From the NCBI GenBank assembly GCA_018656005.1, contig JABHZW010000054.1, forward strand, positions 1-55,551: a DNA stretch of 55,551 nt, given 5' to 3'. This document shows positions 32,806 to 41,127 of this stretch, piece after piece. The translations under genes and the position numbers were made by a program. Within the stretch, counting starts at the first letter, position 1; each line of letters starts with the position of its first letter. The notes beneath the pieces were generated by a model, which was given only the letters and a program-made list of their open reading frames with translations, was not told where the DNA came from and did not search any database. Origin of the DNA: Candidatus Pseudelusimicrobium marinum. Its GTDB lineage: Bacteria; Elusimicrobiota; Elusimicrobia; Elusimicrobiales; Elusimicrobiaceae.

Positions 32806-33560
32806 TTTTTATTCTCTTTTTCTATTACATACAGCTTGCTGTATTTTACGAAACCGTAACAAGATGATATTGTTGCCCAAATTATTCCGTGTATACCATC
32901 TAAACAGCCGAGCTTTAGAATATATAATTTCAAAAAATTTAACGGAAATGCCAATAATTTAAAAATTGTGAATTTTTTGCCCTCTTGGTGCGCTTTTTGT
33001 GCTGAGAGGGTAGTATATTCGTTAAATTTTTTGAAATATTCTTCCAAATTTGGATAAGAATTATGGATTATTTTATTTTTAAGTTCCCCGATTTCGCCAT
33101 TAACCTCTATACCTTCGTGTATAAGCCCGCCACCAAATTTGGAGACAGATTTTTTAAATAATCTTATATGTTTTTCACCTAAAAAACTACCAAACCGCAT
33201 TTTTTTACCTAAAAACAAATTTTGATAAGGAATATTAAAGGCAGAATATTTTGTGTTTTGCACTATTTGCCTTATTTCTTCCTTAAGAGCAGGAGTTAGG
33301 CTTTCATCTGGGTCTAGATGCAAAATCCATTCGTTAGAAGCCATATTTATGGCATGGTTTTTTTGACTGGCAAAGCCATCAAACTTTCTTGTTTCTGTTT
33401 TGGCGCCAAATTGCTTGGCAATTTTTATAGTGTCATCTGTAGAATTATTGTCTAACAAAATAGTTTCATTAACTAAATCTTCAACACTTGCCAAGCAATT
33501 TGGCAAGTCGTGTGCTTCGTTTCTAGCTATTAACACTAGGGATATAGAACTATTACTCAT
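32802..33560 (-). CDS. Family 2 glycosyltransferase, KdtX/WaaE-like
   Basis: 252 residues. ISLVLIARNEAHDLPNCLASVEDLVNETILLDNNSTDDT is the GT2 start; WILHLDPDESLTPALKEEI has the metal-binding DPDE; the later part (KKMRFGSFLGEKHIRLFKKS...GGLIHEGIEV) is like WaaE/KdtX enzymes that add a hexose to the lipopolysaccharide inner core. Hydrophobic C-terminal segment near 205. LPS assignment is inferred; other envelope glycans are possible. Confidence 0.85.
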   Translation of the reverse strand: MSNSSISLVLIARNEAHDLPNCLASVEDLVNETILLDNNSTDDTIKIAKQFGAKTETRKFDGFASQKNHAINMASNEWILHLDPDESLTPALKEEIRQIVQNTKYSAFNIPYQNLFLGKKMRFGSFLGEKHIRLFKKSVSKFGGGLIHEGIEVNGEIGELKNKIIHNSYPNLEEYFKKFNEYTTLSAQKAHQEGKKFTIFKLLAFPLNFLKLYILKLGCLDGIHGIIWATISSCYGFVKYSKLYVIEKENKK

Positions 33561-33582
33561 ACTAATATCTTATAATACTATT

Positions 33583-34146
33583 ATGAGGAAATTCAAACTA
33601 AATATTAAAAAATCTGCCTTAATAGTAATAGATATGCAAAATTTCTTTTGCGATCCGAAATCGCATGCATATATTTCTGGTACAAAAAAGATATCAAAAA
33701 ACATAAATAAATTAATTGAAATTTATAAAAAAAACAATCGTCCGATAATTTTTACAAGTCATAAAAACACCAAACAAAATGCACAAATTTTGGGGCTTTG
33801 GTGGAAAGATGTTATAACATCAAAATATAATGCAGAAATTTGCAAAGAATTTGACACAAAAAACCATAAAATAATTTCCAAAACTCAGTACGATTGTTTT
33901 TATAAAACAAAGTTAGACGAAATTTTGAAAAAACATAAAATTAAACATCTTTTGATAACAGGTGTCGCCACACATTTATGTGTGGAAACCACCACAAGAT
34001 CAGCTTTTGTACGGGGATATTTACCATTTGTACCAATAAATTGTACTGCAGATTTTAGTCCTAAATTTTACAAATCAACCTTGCTTAATTTAGCCGATGG
34101 TTTTGCAGTTATAGACACCTGGGAGAAACTTTTAAATGAAAAATAA
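33583..34146 (+). CDS. Isochorismatase-family cysteine hydrolase
   Basis: 187 residues from the ATG at 33583, which follows TTATAATACTATT; the frame is open earlier but only over the antisense of the upstream gene. Triad of the family: Asp in LIVIDMQNFF, Lys in IISKTQYDCFYKTKL, Cys in LITGVATHLCVETTTRSA. Members hydrolyse isochorismate, nicotinamide or N-carbamoyl compounds; the zinc motif of nicotinamidases is not evident, so the substrate is open. Overlaps the next gene by 11 bases. Confidence 0.85.
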   Translation: MRKFKLNIKKSALIVIDMQNFFCDPKSHAYISGTKKISKNINKLIEIYKKNNRPIIFTSHKNTKQNAQILGLWWKDVITSKYNAEICKEFDTKNHKIISKTQYDCFYKTKLDEILKKHKIKHLLITGVATHLCVETTTRSAFVRGYLPFVPINCTADFSPKFYKSTLLNLADGFAVIDTWEKLLNEK

Positions 34147-34987
34147 TCAAGTAATAACAATTGTTGGTGCAGGACCCGCAGGTGTGGCATGTGCAGTTGC
34201 AATTAAACATCTTGGAATTGAACCTTTATTAATAGAAAAACATAAAATTGGCGGGCTTATAAGAAATGCAAATTTGATAGAAAATTATTCGCTTTTAGAA
34301 CAAAATATTTCTGGCAAAACCCTTGCCAAAAAATTAGAAAAAAAAGTGAAAGATAGAAATATAAAAACACTTTTTCAAAATGTTAAAAACATTAAGCCAG
34401 GCAATCAAATTTTGGTGAAAACTAACAAAAAAACTTTGCTAACAAACTATCTTGTAATAGCCACAGGCACAAAGGCAAGGGTTTTGCCTAAAAGTGTGAA
34501 AATAGATAAAAAAGCTAACAAAAATATCTATTACGAAATTGCAGATATGCCTAAACAAAAGAATAAAACCATAGCAATTATCGGCGCAGGTGATGCCGGG
34601 TACGATTACGCCCTAAACCTAGCTAAAACCAACAAAATTTTAATATTAAACCAAAACGCAAAACCAAAATGTAATACAACTTTGCTTAACAGGGTAATTG
34701 CCAACCAAAACATCACCCAAGTTAAAAATGTTAAAATTAAGAGTATAGCTTTGGCAAAAAAAGGCATTCAAGTTAATACAAACAAGGAACCCATACTTGC
34801 AGATACCATTATAGTTGCAATTGGCAGAGAACCAAATTTGCCGACAACATCAAAAGCTATATTAAAAAACAAAAATATATTTGTAATTGGCGATACGGTT
34901 AATGATATTTATCGTCAAATATCCATAACTTCAGCAGACGGCGTAAAAACTGCGATGAAAATTTTTAAAAATTATGAACAGAGTTAA
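34136..34987 (+). CDS. NAD(P)/FAD oxidoreductase, thioredoxin-reductase-like without CxxC
   Basis: 283 residues. FAD motif ITIVGAGPAGVACAVAIKHLG, ATGTKARVLP, NAD(P) motif IAIIGAGDAGYDYALNLA, VIGDTVNDIYRQISITSADG at the C-terminus. Thioredoxin reductases carry CxxC before the NADPH motif; here that region has none, so it is not a disulfide reductase of that type. May serve as an electron donor (ferredoxin/flavodoxin-type) for a neighbour such as the radical SAM protein; that is speculation. Lys-rich. Confidence 0.8.
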   Translation: MKNNQVITIVGAGPAGVACAVAIKHLGIEPLLIEKHKIGGLIRNANLIENYSLLEQNISGKTLAKKLEKKVKDRNIKTLFQNVKNIKPGNQILVKTNKKTLLTNYLVIATGTKARVLPKSVKIDKKANKNIYYEIADMPKQKNKTIAIIGAGDAGYDYALNLAKTNKILILNQNAKPKCNTTLLNRVIANQNITQVKNVKIKSIALAKKGIQVNTNKEPILADTIIVAIGREPNLPTTSKAILKNKNIFVIGDTVNDIYRQISITSADGVKTAMKIFKNYEQS

Positions 34988-34993
34988 AACATC

Positions 34994-35875
34994 ATGAAAG
35001 TAAAACAAATAATAGGCAATAAAAACTTAGCAGAAGTTTTCGTAGCAAAAACAAATAGCAACAAACTTATAGAATTTGCATATTCCATGCATTGCGATAA
35101 TAAAAAAATTGTTTTAACACTATCAACCTTATACGGTTGCCCTGTTGCTTGTAAATTTTGCGATGCTGGTGGCTATTTTGAAGGCAATATTTCAGAACAG
35201 GATATTTTTAAACAAATTTCCACCGTTTTAAACCATAAGTTCGGCGATAATAAAACAAACTTAGACGAGTTTAAAATTCAGTTTGCCCGTATGGGCGAAC
35301 CCACTTTTAATGCTGATGTTTTAAAAGTACTCACAAATTTTCCAAAAATATACAACACAAAAAACTTTGTACCATCCATTTCCACAATCGCGCCAGAAGG
35401 TTGCGAAACTTTTTTGGAAAATTTGTTAGAAATAAAAAATAAATTTTATAAAAATACCATGCAAATGCAATTTTCCATACATTCCACAAACGAAGAAAAA
35501 AGAAATTGGCTTATGCCTGTAAAAAAATGGAATTTTGAAAAAATTGCAAATTACGGCAATCGCTTTTTTACAAAAGGTGGCAAAAAAATAACATTAAATT
35601 TTGCAGTAGCGCAAGATTCTGTGATAAATGTGGACGAACTTAAAAAATATTTCGATACAAACAAATTCCTAATAAAAATAACTCCTATAAACCCAACAAA
35701 TTCTGCAAATAAGAATAAAATCAACTCTGGCATTAAAACTTCAGACGATAATTGTTCTCTCATAGCCCAACTAAAAAAGGCAGGATATGAGGTAATTTTG
35801 AGTATGGGTGAGCTTGAAGAAAATGAAATAGGCTCTAACTGCGGGCAATATCTTACCAACCACACAAAGAAATAG
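34994..35875 (+). CDS. Radical SAM protein related to RlmN/Cfr methyltransferases
   Basis: 293 residues, shorter than RlmN (about 350-380), missing most of the N-terminal helical domain. Cluster motif YGCPVACKFCDAG (CxxxCxxC), then FARMGEPTFN (the GEP motif), MQFSIHSTNEEKRNWLMP (SLHA-like, then R..LMP) and a terminal GSNCGQYL, which aligns with the RlmN ACGQL containing the methyl-carrier Cys. The other RlmN catalytic Cys (in LCVSSQVGC) is replaced: here LTLSTLYGC. So it is probably a family member with altered chemistry or target. Third gene of its operon. Confidence 0.8.
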   Translation: MKVKQIIGNKNLAEVFVAKTNSNKLIEFAYSMHCDNKKIVLTLSTLYGCPVACKFCDAGGYFEGNISEQDIFKQISTVLNHKFGDNKTNLDEFKIQFARMGEPTFNADVLKVLTNFPKIYNTKNFVPSISTIAPEGCETFLENLLEIKNKFYKNTMQMQFSIHSTNEEKRNWLMPVKKWNFEKIANYGNRFFTKGGKKITLNFAVAQDSVINVDELKKYFDTNKFLIKITPINPTNSANKNKINSGIKTSDDNCSLIAQLKKAGYEVILSMGELEENEIGSNCGQYLTNHTKK

Positions 35876-35876
35876 C

Positions 35877-36002
35877 TTTACCTGTATTTCGCTAAATGTT
35901 AAAATATATATAATAAGTGATTGTCAATCTAGTTCCCGCAACCCCTGTCTAAAAACTTTAAATATAACGAATTTTTTATAACCTTCCAAGCGAAGGTTTT
36001 TT
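35877..36002 (+). promoter_or_regulatory. Hydrogenase operon promoter and leader with hairpin terminator
   Basis: TTTACC (35877-35882), 17 bases, TAAAAT (35900-35905) is a plausible promoter. The leader contains GATTG/CAATC and ends in AACCTTC CAAGC GAAGGTT plus T-run (35980-36002), a terminator 30 bases before the hydrogenase start. It either ends the radical SAM operon or attenuates the hydrogenase operon. Confidence 0.45.
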
Positions 36003-36032
36003 CTATATTGCAAAAAAAATAAAGAGGAATAA

Positions 36033-36509
36033 ATGAAAACAGAAAGCCAAGAAAAAATATCAAAGATATTAGAAAATTATTCTTATAAACCAGAAAAATT
36101 AATACCTATCTTGCAAAAAGTGCAAGATGAATACAACTACCTACCAAAAGATGTGATGGATTTTATTGCATATAAACTTAACATACCATCTGCACGAGTT
36201 TTTGGTGTAGCAACATTTTTTGCACACTTTGCAATTACACCAAAAGGTAAATATATAATTAAAGTTTGTGATGGAACTGCATGTCATGTAAAAAAATCTG
36301 AAGCTATTATAAATAAAATAAAAGAAAAGCTAAACCTAACAAACAGCAACACTTCTGAAGATGGGCTTTTCACCCTAGAATGTGTATCCTGCCTAGGAGC
36401 ATGTGGGCTTGCACCAGTTGTGGTTATCGGCGGAGATGTGCATGCTCAGGTAACAACTCAACAAATATCAGACCTTATAGATGGCATAAAAAACGAGGCA
36501 AAAAAATGA
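36033..36509 (+). CDS. hydC: Hydrogenase subunit, NuoE-like [2Fe-2S] protein
   Basis: 158 residues. Thioredoxin-like [2Fe-2S] fold: YNYLPKDVMDFIAYKLNIPSARVFGVATFFAHFAITPKGKY, then cluster ligands CDGTACHVKKS and ECVSCLGACGLAPVVVI. Small subunit of the trimeric electron-bifurcating type hydrogenase (HydC of Thermotoga), homologous to NuoE. Followed by HydB- and HydA-like genes with four-base overlaps (ATGA), so one tightly coupled operon. RBS GAGG seven bases before the ATG. Confidence 0.92.
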   Translation: MKTESQEKISKILENYSYKPEKLIPILQKVQDEYNYLPKDVMDFIAYKLNIPSARVFGVATFFAHFAITPKGKYIIKVCDGTACHVKKSEAIINKIKEKLNLTNSNTSEDGLFTLECVSCLGACGLAPVVVIGGDVHAQVTTQQISDLIDGIKNEAKK

Positions 36510-38401
36510 GTAAAAAAGTAAACCTTAACAAAATTGTAAAAGATTATGAAAATAATTATAAAAATGTAGAACATAAAATAGTACTTTGCGCAGGGCTTAT
36601 GTGTATTGCAAGCGGTGCGCTAAAAGTTTTTGAAGAACTCAAAAAAGAAATTAAAAAACAAGGACTGCCAGTTTCTTTAGAAATAAATTCTAAATGTGCT
36701 GGTGTTTATGTTTCTAAAAGTGGGTGTCAGGGTTTTTGTCAGCAAGGTCCTTTGATGAATATTAACGACAAAATTTTCTATACACAAGTAAAAGTAGAAG
36801 ATGTTAAAGAAATTGTTGAACTAACAATTAAACAAAATAAAAAAATAGAGCGACTTTTATATTTAGATCCTAAAACAAAAAAATCTACCGCAAAAATGGA
36901 AGAAATTCCTTTTTACAAACATCAAGAAAGAATTTTACTTAAAGATTGTGGCAACACCAACCCAGACGATATTAATGAATATATCGCTAATGGCGGTTAT
37001 GCCTCAGCACAAAAAGCAACAATGAAAATGAATGCTGAAGAAATTTGTACAGAAATTTCCGCCTCTGGTCTTCGTGGTAGAGGTGGTGGTGGCTTTTTAA
37101 CTGGTAAAAAATGGAACTTTGCCAGAATTCAAGAAACCGAAAAAAAATACATAATCTGTAATGGCGACGAGGGCGATCCCGGCGCATTTATGGATAGAAG
37201 TATTATGGAAGGCAATCCGCATAGTGTAATAGAAGGTATGATAATTGCCAGTCAAGCCATCGGCGCAGATGAAGGGTATGTCTATGTGCGAATGGAATAT
37301 CCACTTGCTGTTGACAGAATGAATAAAGCCGTAAAACAAGCAGAAAAACTTGGGATACTTGGTAAAAATATTTTTGGTTCTAATAAAAACTTTAAACTTC
37401 ATGTTATGGAAGGTGCAGGCGCTTTTGTATGTGGTGAAGAAACCGCATTAATAGCATCTGTTGAAGGTCAACGAGGTATGCCTCGTCCTAAACCACCATT
37501 TCCAGCAGAATCTGGTTTGTTTGGAAAACCAACAATTATTAATAATGTAGAAACTATAGCAACAGTGCCAAAAGTACTTGCTATGGGCGGTAAAAAGTTT
37601 GGTAAAGTTGGTACAGAAACTTCACCCGGTACAAAAACTTTTGCTTTAACAGGGCACATCGTAAACACCGGTTTGATAGAAGTACCATTTGGCACAACTT
37701 TAAGAGAAGTAATTTACGATATCGCCGGTGGTGTAACAAACGAAAAAGGCGAAATTGAAGAAGGTGCTTTTAAAGCTGCTCAAATTGGTGGACCATCTGG
37801 TGGTTGTTTAACAAAAAAACATTTAGACTTAAAACTAGATTACGATAACCTTAAAAAAGCAGATGCTATGGTAGGTTCTGGCGGATTAGTTGTTTTAAAT
37901 AACACAACTTGTATGGTAAACATTGCAAAGTTCTTTATGCAATTTACTCAGCATGAAAGTTGTGGTAAATGTGTACCTTGCAGAGAAGGCACTAAACAAA
38001 TGTTAACCTTACTTACAGATATTACCGAAGGCAAAGCAACAATGAAAACTTTAGAGGTTTTAGAATCTTTGGCTACCGTTGTAAAAACTGCTTCTTTATG
38101 TGGGCTTGGTAAAAGCGCACCTAATCCTGTACTTTCAACAATAAAACATTTTAGAAGCGAATATATAGCACACATTGAAAAGAAAACTTGCCCAACAGGC
38201 GAATGTCTTGCTTTGGCAAAATATAATATAGACCAAGCAAATTGTAAAAAATGTAGCTTATGTAAAAAAGTTTGCCCTACAGATGCAATATCGGGCGAGC
38301 CTGGCAAAACACATAAAATAGATTCAACCAAATGTATAAAATGCGGAGCATGCAAAACCGCATGTAAGTTTGATGCTATTTTTGTAGGAGGATCAAAATG
38401 A
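36506..38401 (+). CDS. hydB: Hydrogenase subunit, NuoF-like flavoprotein with ferredoxin tail
   Basis: 631 residues from the ATG at 36506 (ATGA overlap with hydC); an ATG at 36380 in the same frame lies inside hydC and is not the start. Order: N-terminal thioredoxin-like [2Fe-2S] domain (CAGLMCIASGA..CAGVYVSKSGCQGFC), FMN/NADH core with GLRGRGGGGFLTGKKW and NGDEGDPGAFMDRSIMEGNPH, SLBB region, ESCGKCVPCREGT [4Fe-4S], and a C-terminal two-cluster ferredoxin (CKKCSLCKKVCPT, CIKCGACKTAC). Transfers electrons between NAD(H), ferredoxin and HydA. The full HydB architecture is present. Confidence 0.94.
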   Translation: MSKKVNLNKIVKDYENNYKNVEHKIVLCAGLMCIASGALKVFEELKKEIKKQGLPVSLEINSKCAGVYVSKSGCQGFCQQGPLMNINDKIFYTQVKVEDVKEIVELTIKQNKKIERLLYLDPKTKKSTAKMEEIPFYKHQERILLKDCGNTNPDDINEYIANGGYASAQKATMKMNAEEICTEISASGLRGRGGGGFLTGKKWNFARIQETEKKYIICNGDEGDPGAFMDRSIMEGNPHSVIEGMIIASQAIGADEGYVYVRMEYPLAVDRMNKAVKQAEKLGILGKNIFGSNKNFKLHVMEGAGAFVCGEETALIASVEGQRGMPRPKPPFPAESGLFGKPTIINNVETIATVPKVLAMGGKKFGKVGTETSPGTKTFALTGHIVNTGLIEVPFGTTLREVIYDIAGGVTNEKGEIEEGAFKAAQIGGPSGGCLTKKHLDLKLDYDNLKKADAMVGSGGLVVLNNTTCMVNIAKFFMQFTQHESCGKCVPCREGTKQMLTLLTDITEGKATMKTLEVLESLATVVKTASLCGLGKSAPNPVLSTIKHFRSEYIAHIEKKTCPTGECLALAKYNIDQANCKKCSLCKKVCPTDAISGEPGKTHKIDSTKCIKCGACKTACKFDAIFVGGSK

Positions 38402-40134
38402 GCAAAGATATAAAAGAAACAGAAAATTTTATAACTATAGAAAATATTAAAGTGCCTATCGAAGGCGAAAAAAACCTATTGGTTTTAATAAGAAAAGCCA
38501 ATATAGAAATACCAACTTTTTGCTATCATTCCAACCTAAGCACATATGGTGCATGTAGATTATGTTTGGTAGATATCGAGGGTATGGGTATACAAGCGTC
38601 TTGTAGTATAAAGCCAAAAGTTGGTATGAAAGTTAAAGTTCATACAGCACAAATAAGAGAAATGAGAAGAGTTAATGTAGAACTTTTACTTGCAAGTGGA
38701 TATCACGAATGTACAACATGTTCCAAAAACACTTTTTGTAAATTACAAAGCTTGGCAAGACAGCTTGGTATTAAAGAAATTCGTTTTAAAAAAACAGAAA
38801 AAAAATCTCCACGGGATTTATCTTCAGACGCAATTGTAAGAGACCCTAGCAAATGTATTTTGTGTGGCGACTGTATAAGAATGTGCGAAGAAGTTCAAGC
38901 AGTTGGTGCGATAGATTTTGCTTTCAGAGGTTCGGACACAGAAGTTGTACCAAGTCTCAATAAAAATTTAAAAGATGTAGAATGCGTTTACTGTGGGCAA
39001 TGTACAAGAGTTTGTCCAACAGGTGCATTATCGCCTAAATCGGAAGTGTCCAAAATATGGGCAGATCTTCACGATAAAAAAAGAAAAGTCGCCGTACAAA
39101 TAGCACCTGCTGTAAGAGTAGCTATCGGCGAGAAATACGACCTTGCACCCGGCAAAAGCACAACTGGTTTAATAGTAACTGCACTTAAAATGTTAGGGTT
39201 CGATTATGTATACGATTCCTCCTTCTCGGCAGACTTGACCATTGTTGAAGAAGCTAATGAATTTTTAGATAGATTCACAAAAAATAAAAATATGCCACAA
39301 TACACTTCCTGCTGTCCTGCATGGATAAGATTTGTGGAACAATTTTATCCAGAACTTAATAAAAATTTATCAACATGTAAATCTCCTCAACAAATGTTGG
39401 GGGCTTTAGTAAAAGAAGATTTTGTAAGAAAAGGTGGCAAAAGAAAAGATATTTCTATGATTTCTGTAATGCCATGTTCTGCAAAAAAACATGAAGCAAA
39501 AAGAGAAGAGTTTTCTAAAGAACAATATGCAGATGTAGATCATGTCATAACAACCGTAGGTGTAAGCCGAATGATAGACGAAATGGGTATAGATTTTAGA
39601 AACTTAAAACCATCTTCATTTGATTTACCATTTGGTTTTAAAACCGGTGCTGGTGTATTGTTTGGAGCATCTGGCGGAGTAACAGAAGCTGTAATAAGAT
39701 ATGTCGCAGAAAAACTTGCTTTAAAAGAAGACGATATAGATTGCACCGCTTTAAGAACTATAGATGGTGTAAAAGAAATCAATTTAAAAGTCGGCAAGAA
39801 AGAAGTAAAAATTGCAGCAGTAAGTGGGCTAAAAAATGCTAAAGATTTAATTGAAGATCTAAAATCTGGTAAACGACATTACGATTTTATCGAGGTAATG
39901 GCCTGTCCAGGTGGATGTGTGGGAGGTGCGGGTCAACCTGTATATTCCAAAGTAAAACACAGACAAAAAAGAGCAGAAGGTTTGTATAAAGCCGATGTAA
40001 CTTTGGAACTTCATAAATCACAAGAAAACCATTATGTCAAAAAAGTGTATGAAGAGCTTGGCTGTAAAGTTGGTAAGGGTTTAGCGCACGAACTTTTCCA
40101 CACACATTACACAGACCGCAAAAAGCATAAATAA
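38398..40134 (+). CDS. hydA: [FeFe] hydrogenase catalytic subunit
   Basis: 578 residues. N-terminal [2Fe-2S] (Cys42, 53, 56, 69), a His/Cys [4Fe-4S] domain (Cys105, 108, 114), two ferredoxin clusters (Cys153-163, Cys196-206), then the H-cluster domain: L1 TSCCPAW (303), L2 MPCSAKK (358), L3 EVMACPGGCVGGAGQP (499). All H-cluster cysteines are present; TSCCPAW is the form seen in trimeric, NADH/ferredoxin-linked enzymes. The His ligand is odd: in Thermotoga-type enzymes it is four residues before the first Cys, here that residue is Gly101 and His103 lies two before. No C-terminal extra cluster. Maturases HydEFG are not in this window. Confidence 0.95.
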   Translation: MSKDIKETENFITIENIKVPIEGEKNLLVLIRKANIEIPTFCYHSNLSTYGACRLCLVDIEGMGIQASCSIKPKVGMKVKVHTAQIREMRRVNVELLLASGYHECTTCSKNTFCKLQSLARQLGIKEIRFKKTEKKSPRDLSSDAIVRDPSKCILCGDCIRMCEEVQAVGAIDFAFRGSDTEVVPSLNKNLKDVECVYCGQCTRVCPTGALSPKSEVSKIWADLHDKKRKVAVQIAPAVRVAIGEKYDLAPGKSTTGLIVTALKMLGFDYVYDSSFSADLTIVEEANEFLDRFTKNKNMPQYTSCCPAWIRFVEQFYPELNKNLSTCKSPQQMLGALVKEDFVRKGGKRKDISMISVMPCSAKKHEAKREEFSKEQYADVDHVITTVGVSRMIDEMGIDFRNLKPSSFDLPFGFKTGAGVLFGASGGVTEAVIRYVAEKLALKEDDIDCTALRTIDGVKEINLKVGKKEVKIAAVSGLKNAKDLIEDLKSGKRHYDFIEVMACPGGCVGGAGQPVYSKVKHRQKRAEGLYKADVTLELHKSQENHYVKKVYEELGCKVGKGLAHELFHTHYTDRKKHK

Positions 40135-40155
40135 ATTGTTATAATATAGATATAT

Positions 40156-40230
40156 GGTGGCTATAGCTCAGTTGGTTAGAGCGTCGGTTTGTGGTACCGA
40201 AGGTCGCGGGTTCAAATCCCGTTAGCCACC
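40156..40230 (+). tRNA. trnH: tRNA-His (anticodon GTG)
   Basis: Starts GGTGGCTATAGCTCAG and ends GTTAGCCACC. The extra 5' G pairs with C73, the tRNA-His identity pair. Anticodon stem TCGGT/ACCGA with loop TTGTGGT gives GTG. T arm GCGGG TTCAAAT CCCGT. CCA not encoded. The last three bases (ACC) begin a 25-bp exact direct repeat with 53162-53186. Confidence 0.97.
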
Positions 40231-40396
40231 CAAATCACTTTTATCGTCGATATATCGTCGATAAAACACCAAAAAAGCCCCTGTTTCTCGGGGATATTTC
40301 ACTAACTCAACTCTTGTAAGCTCTATACTTGTCAACATTTTGGCAAGTTTTTTTTCTTTCTATACCTTGCCTAAAAATCCATAGTCACAAGATTTT
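40228..40396 (+). repeat. Island repeat A (att-like end at tRNA-His)
   Basis: 40228-40252 is an exact 25-bp match to 53162-53186. Within and after it, TATCGTCGATA occurs twice in tandem (40242-40252, 40253-40263). Then TTTCTCGGGGATATTTC as in repeat C, and from 40311 the conserved tail CTCTTGTAAGCTCTATAC...ATAGTCACAAG (to 40396) that ends each of A, B, C and D just before a gene. The tail holds a terminator-like hairpin ACTTGTCA/TGGCAAGT plus T8 at 40329-40358. Confidence 0.8.
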
Positions 40397-40434
40397 ATAT
40401 GCACATAAGTAATATAATATAGGTAAGGTGCATT

Positions 40435-41127
40435 ATGAAATATTTAATAATAGGAAACGGCAAGGTTGCTAATAATTTTGCCAATTATTTGTCTTTATTA
40501 AAAATTCCCTTTGAAAAATGGGACAGAAATACTGATGTTTCATTAGAAAAGTCTGTACAAGACTGTAATACCGCCTTAATCCTCATAAAAGATAGTGAAA
40601 TAGATGGATTTATAGAGGATAATCCCCCTCTTAAAGATAAAAAGCTTGTGCATTTTTCCGCCTCGCTTGATTCCAATTTTGCTCAAAGCATACACCCACT
40701 AGCCAGCTTTACCGAAAATTTAAAAACTTTAGAAGAATATAAAAATATCCCGTTCATAACACATGAAGGTGAACCTAGTTTTAGTGAAATTTTCCCTACT
40801 TTAGAAAACCCTAGCCATCAAATACCAAAAGAGAAAGCCGCTTTGTATCATGCACTATGTGTTGCAAGCGGAAATTTTACAGTTTTATTATGGCAAGAAG
40901 TTTTTAAAAAGTTTGAAATAGATTTAAATATGCCCATAGAATTTCCGCTTGCATATTTTGACAACATCTCTAAAAACATAAAAGAAGACCATAAAAAAGC
41001 ATTAAGCGGACCAATTGACAGAAAAGATATGCAGACGATAGAACACAACTTAAAAGCATTACAAGACGATAAGTTAGAAACCATTTATAAAGCATTTGTT
41101 AAGGAATATTTAGATGAAAAAAAATAA
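40435..41127 (+). CDS. Rossmann/DUF2520-type protein, probable ketopantoate reductase
   Basis: 230 residues. N-terminal dinucleotide-binding fold MKYLIIGNGKVANNFANYLS, then VHFSASLDSNFAQSIHPLASF, and a C-terminal helical domain (ALYHALCVASGNFTVLLWQEV), the pattern of Rossmann-like/DUF2520 proteins. First gene of a unit that otherwise has panB, panC, panD and coaB/C but no panE, so it very likely supplies ketopantoate reductase (NAD(P)H to pantoate), as proposed for the PanG type in Francisella (from memory). Overlaps panB by 14 bases. Confidence 0.75.
   Translation: MKYLIIGNGKVANNFANYLSLLKIPFEKWDRNTDVSLEKSVQDCNTALILIKDSEIDGFIEDNPPLKDKKLVHFSASLDSNFAQSIHPLASFTENLKTLEEYKNIPFITHEGEPSFSEIFPTLENPSHQIPKEKAALYHALCVASGNFTVLLWQEVFKKFEIDLNMPIEFPLAYFDNISKNIKEDHKKALSGPIDRKDMQTIEHNLKALQDDKLETIYKAFVKEYLDEKK

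Noticed and set aside
35918-35975. Possible preQ1-I riboswitch before the hydrogenase operon (CCCGCAACCCC...CTAAAAACTTTAA)
   Set aside because: The A-rich tail and CGCA..ACCCC string resemble it, but the P1 stem does not pair and no queuosine gene is nearby.
36380-36505. Upstream ATG for the NuoF-like subunit
   Set aside because: It would read 126 bases inside hydC in another frame; the ATGA junction at 36506 fits the family N-terminus.
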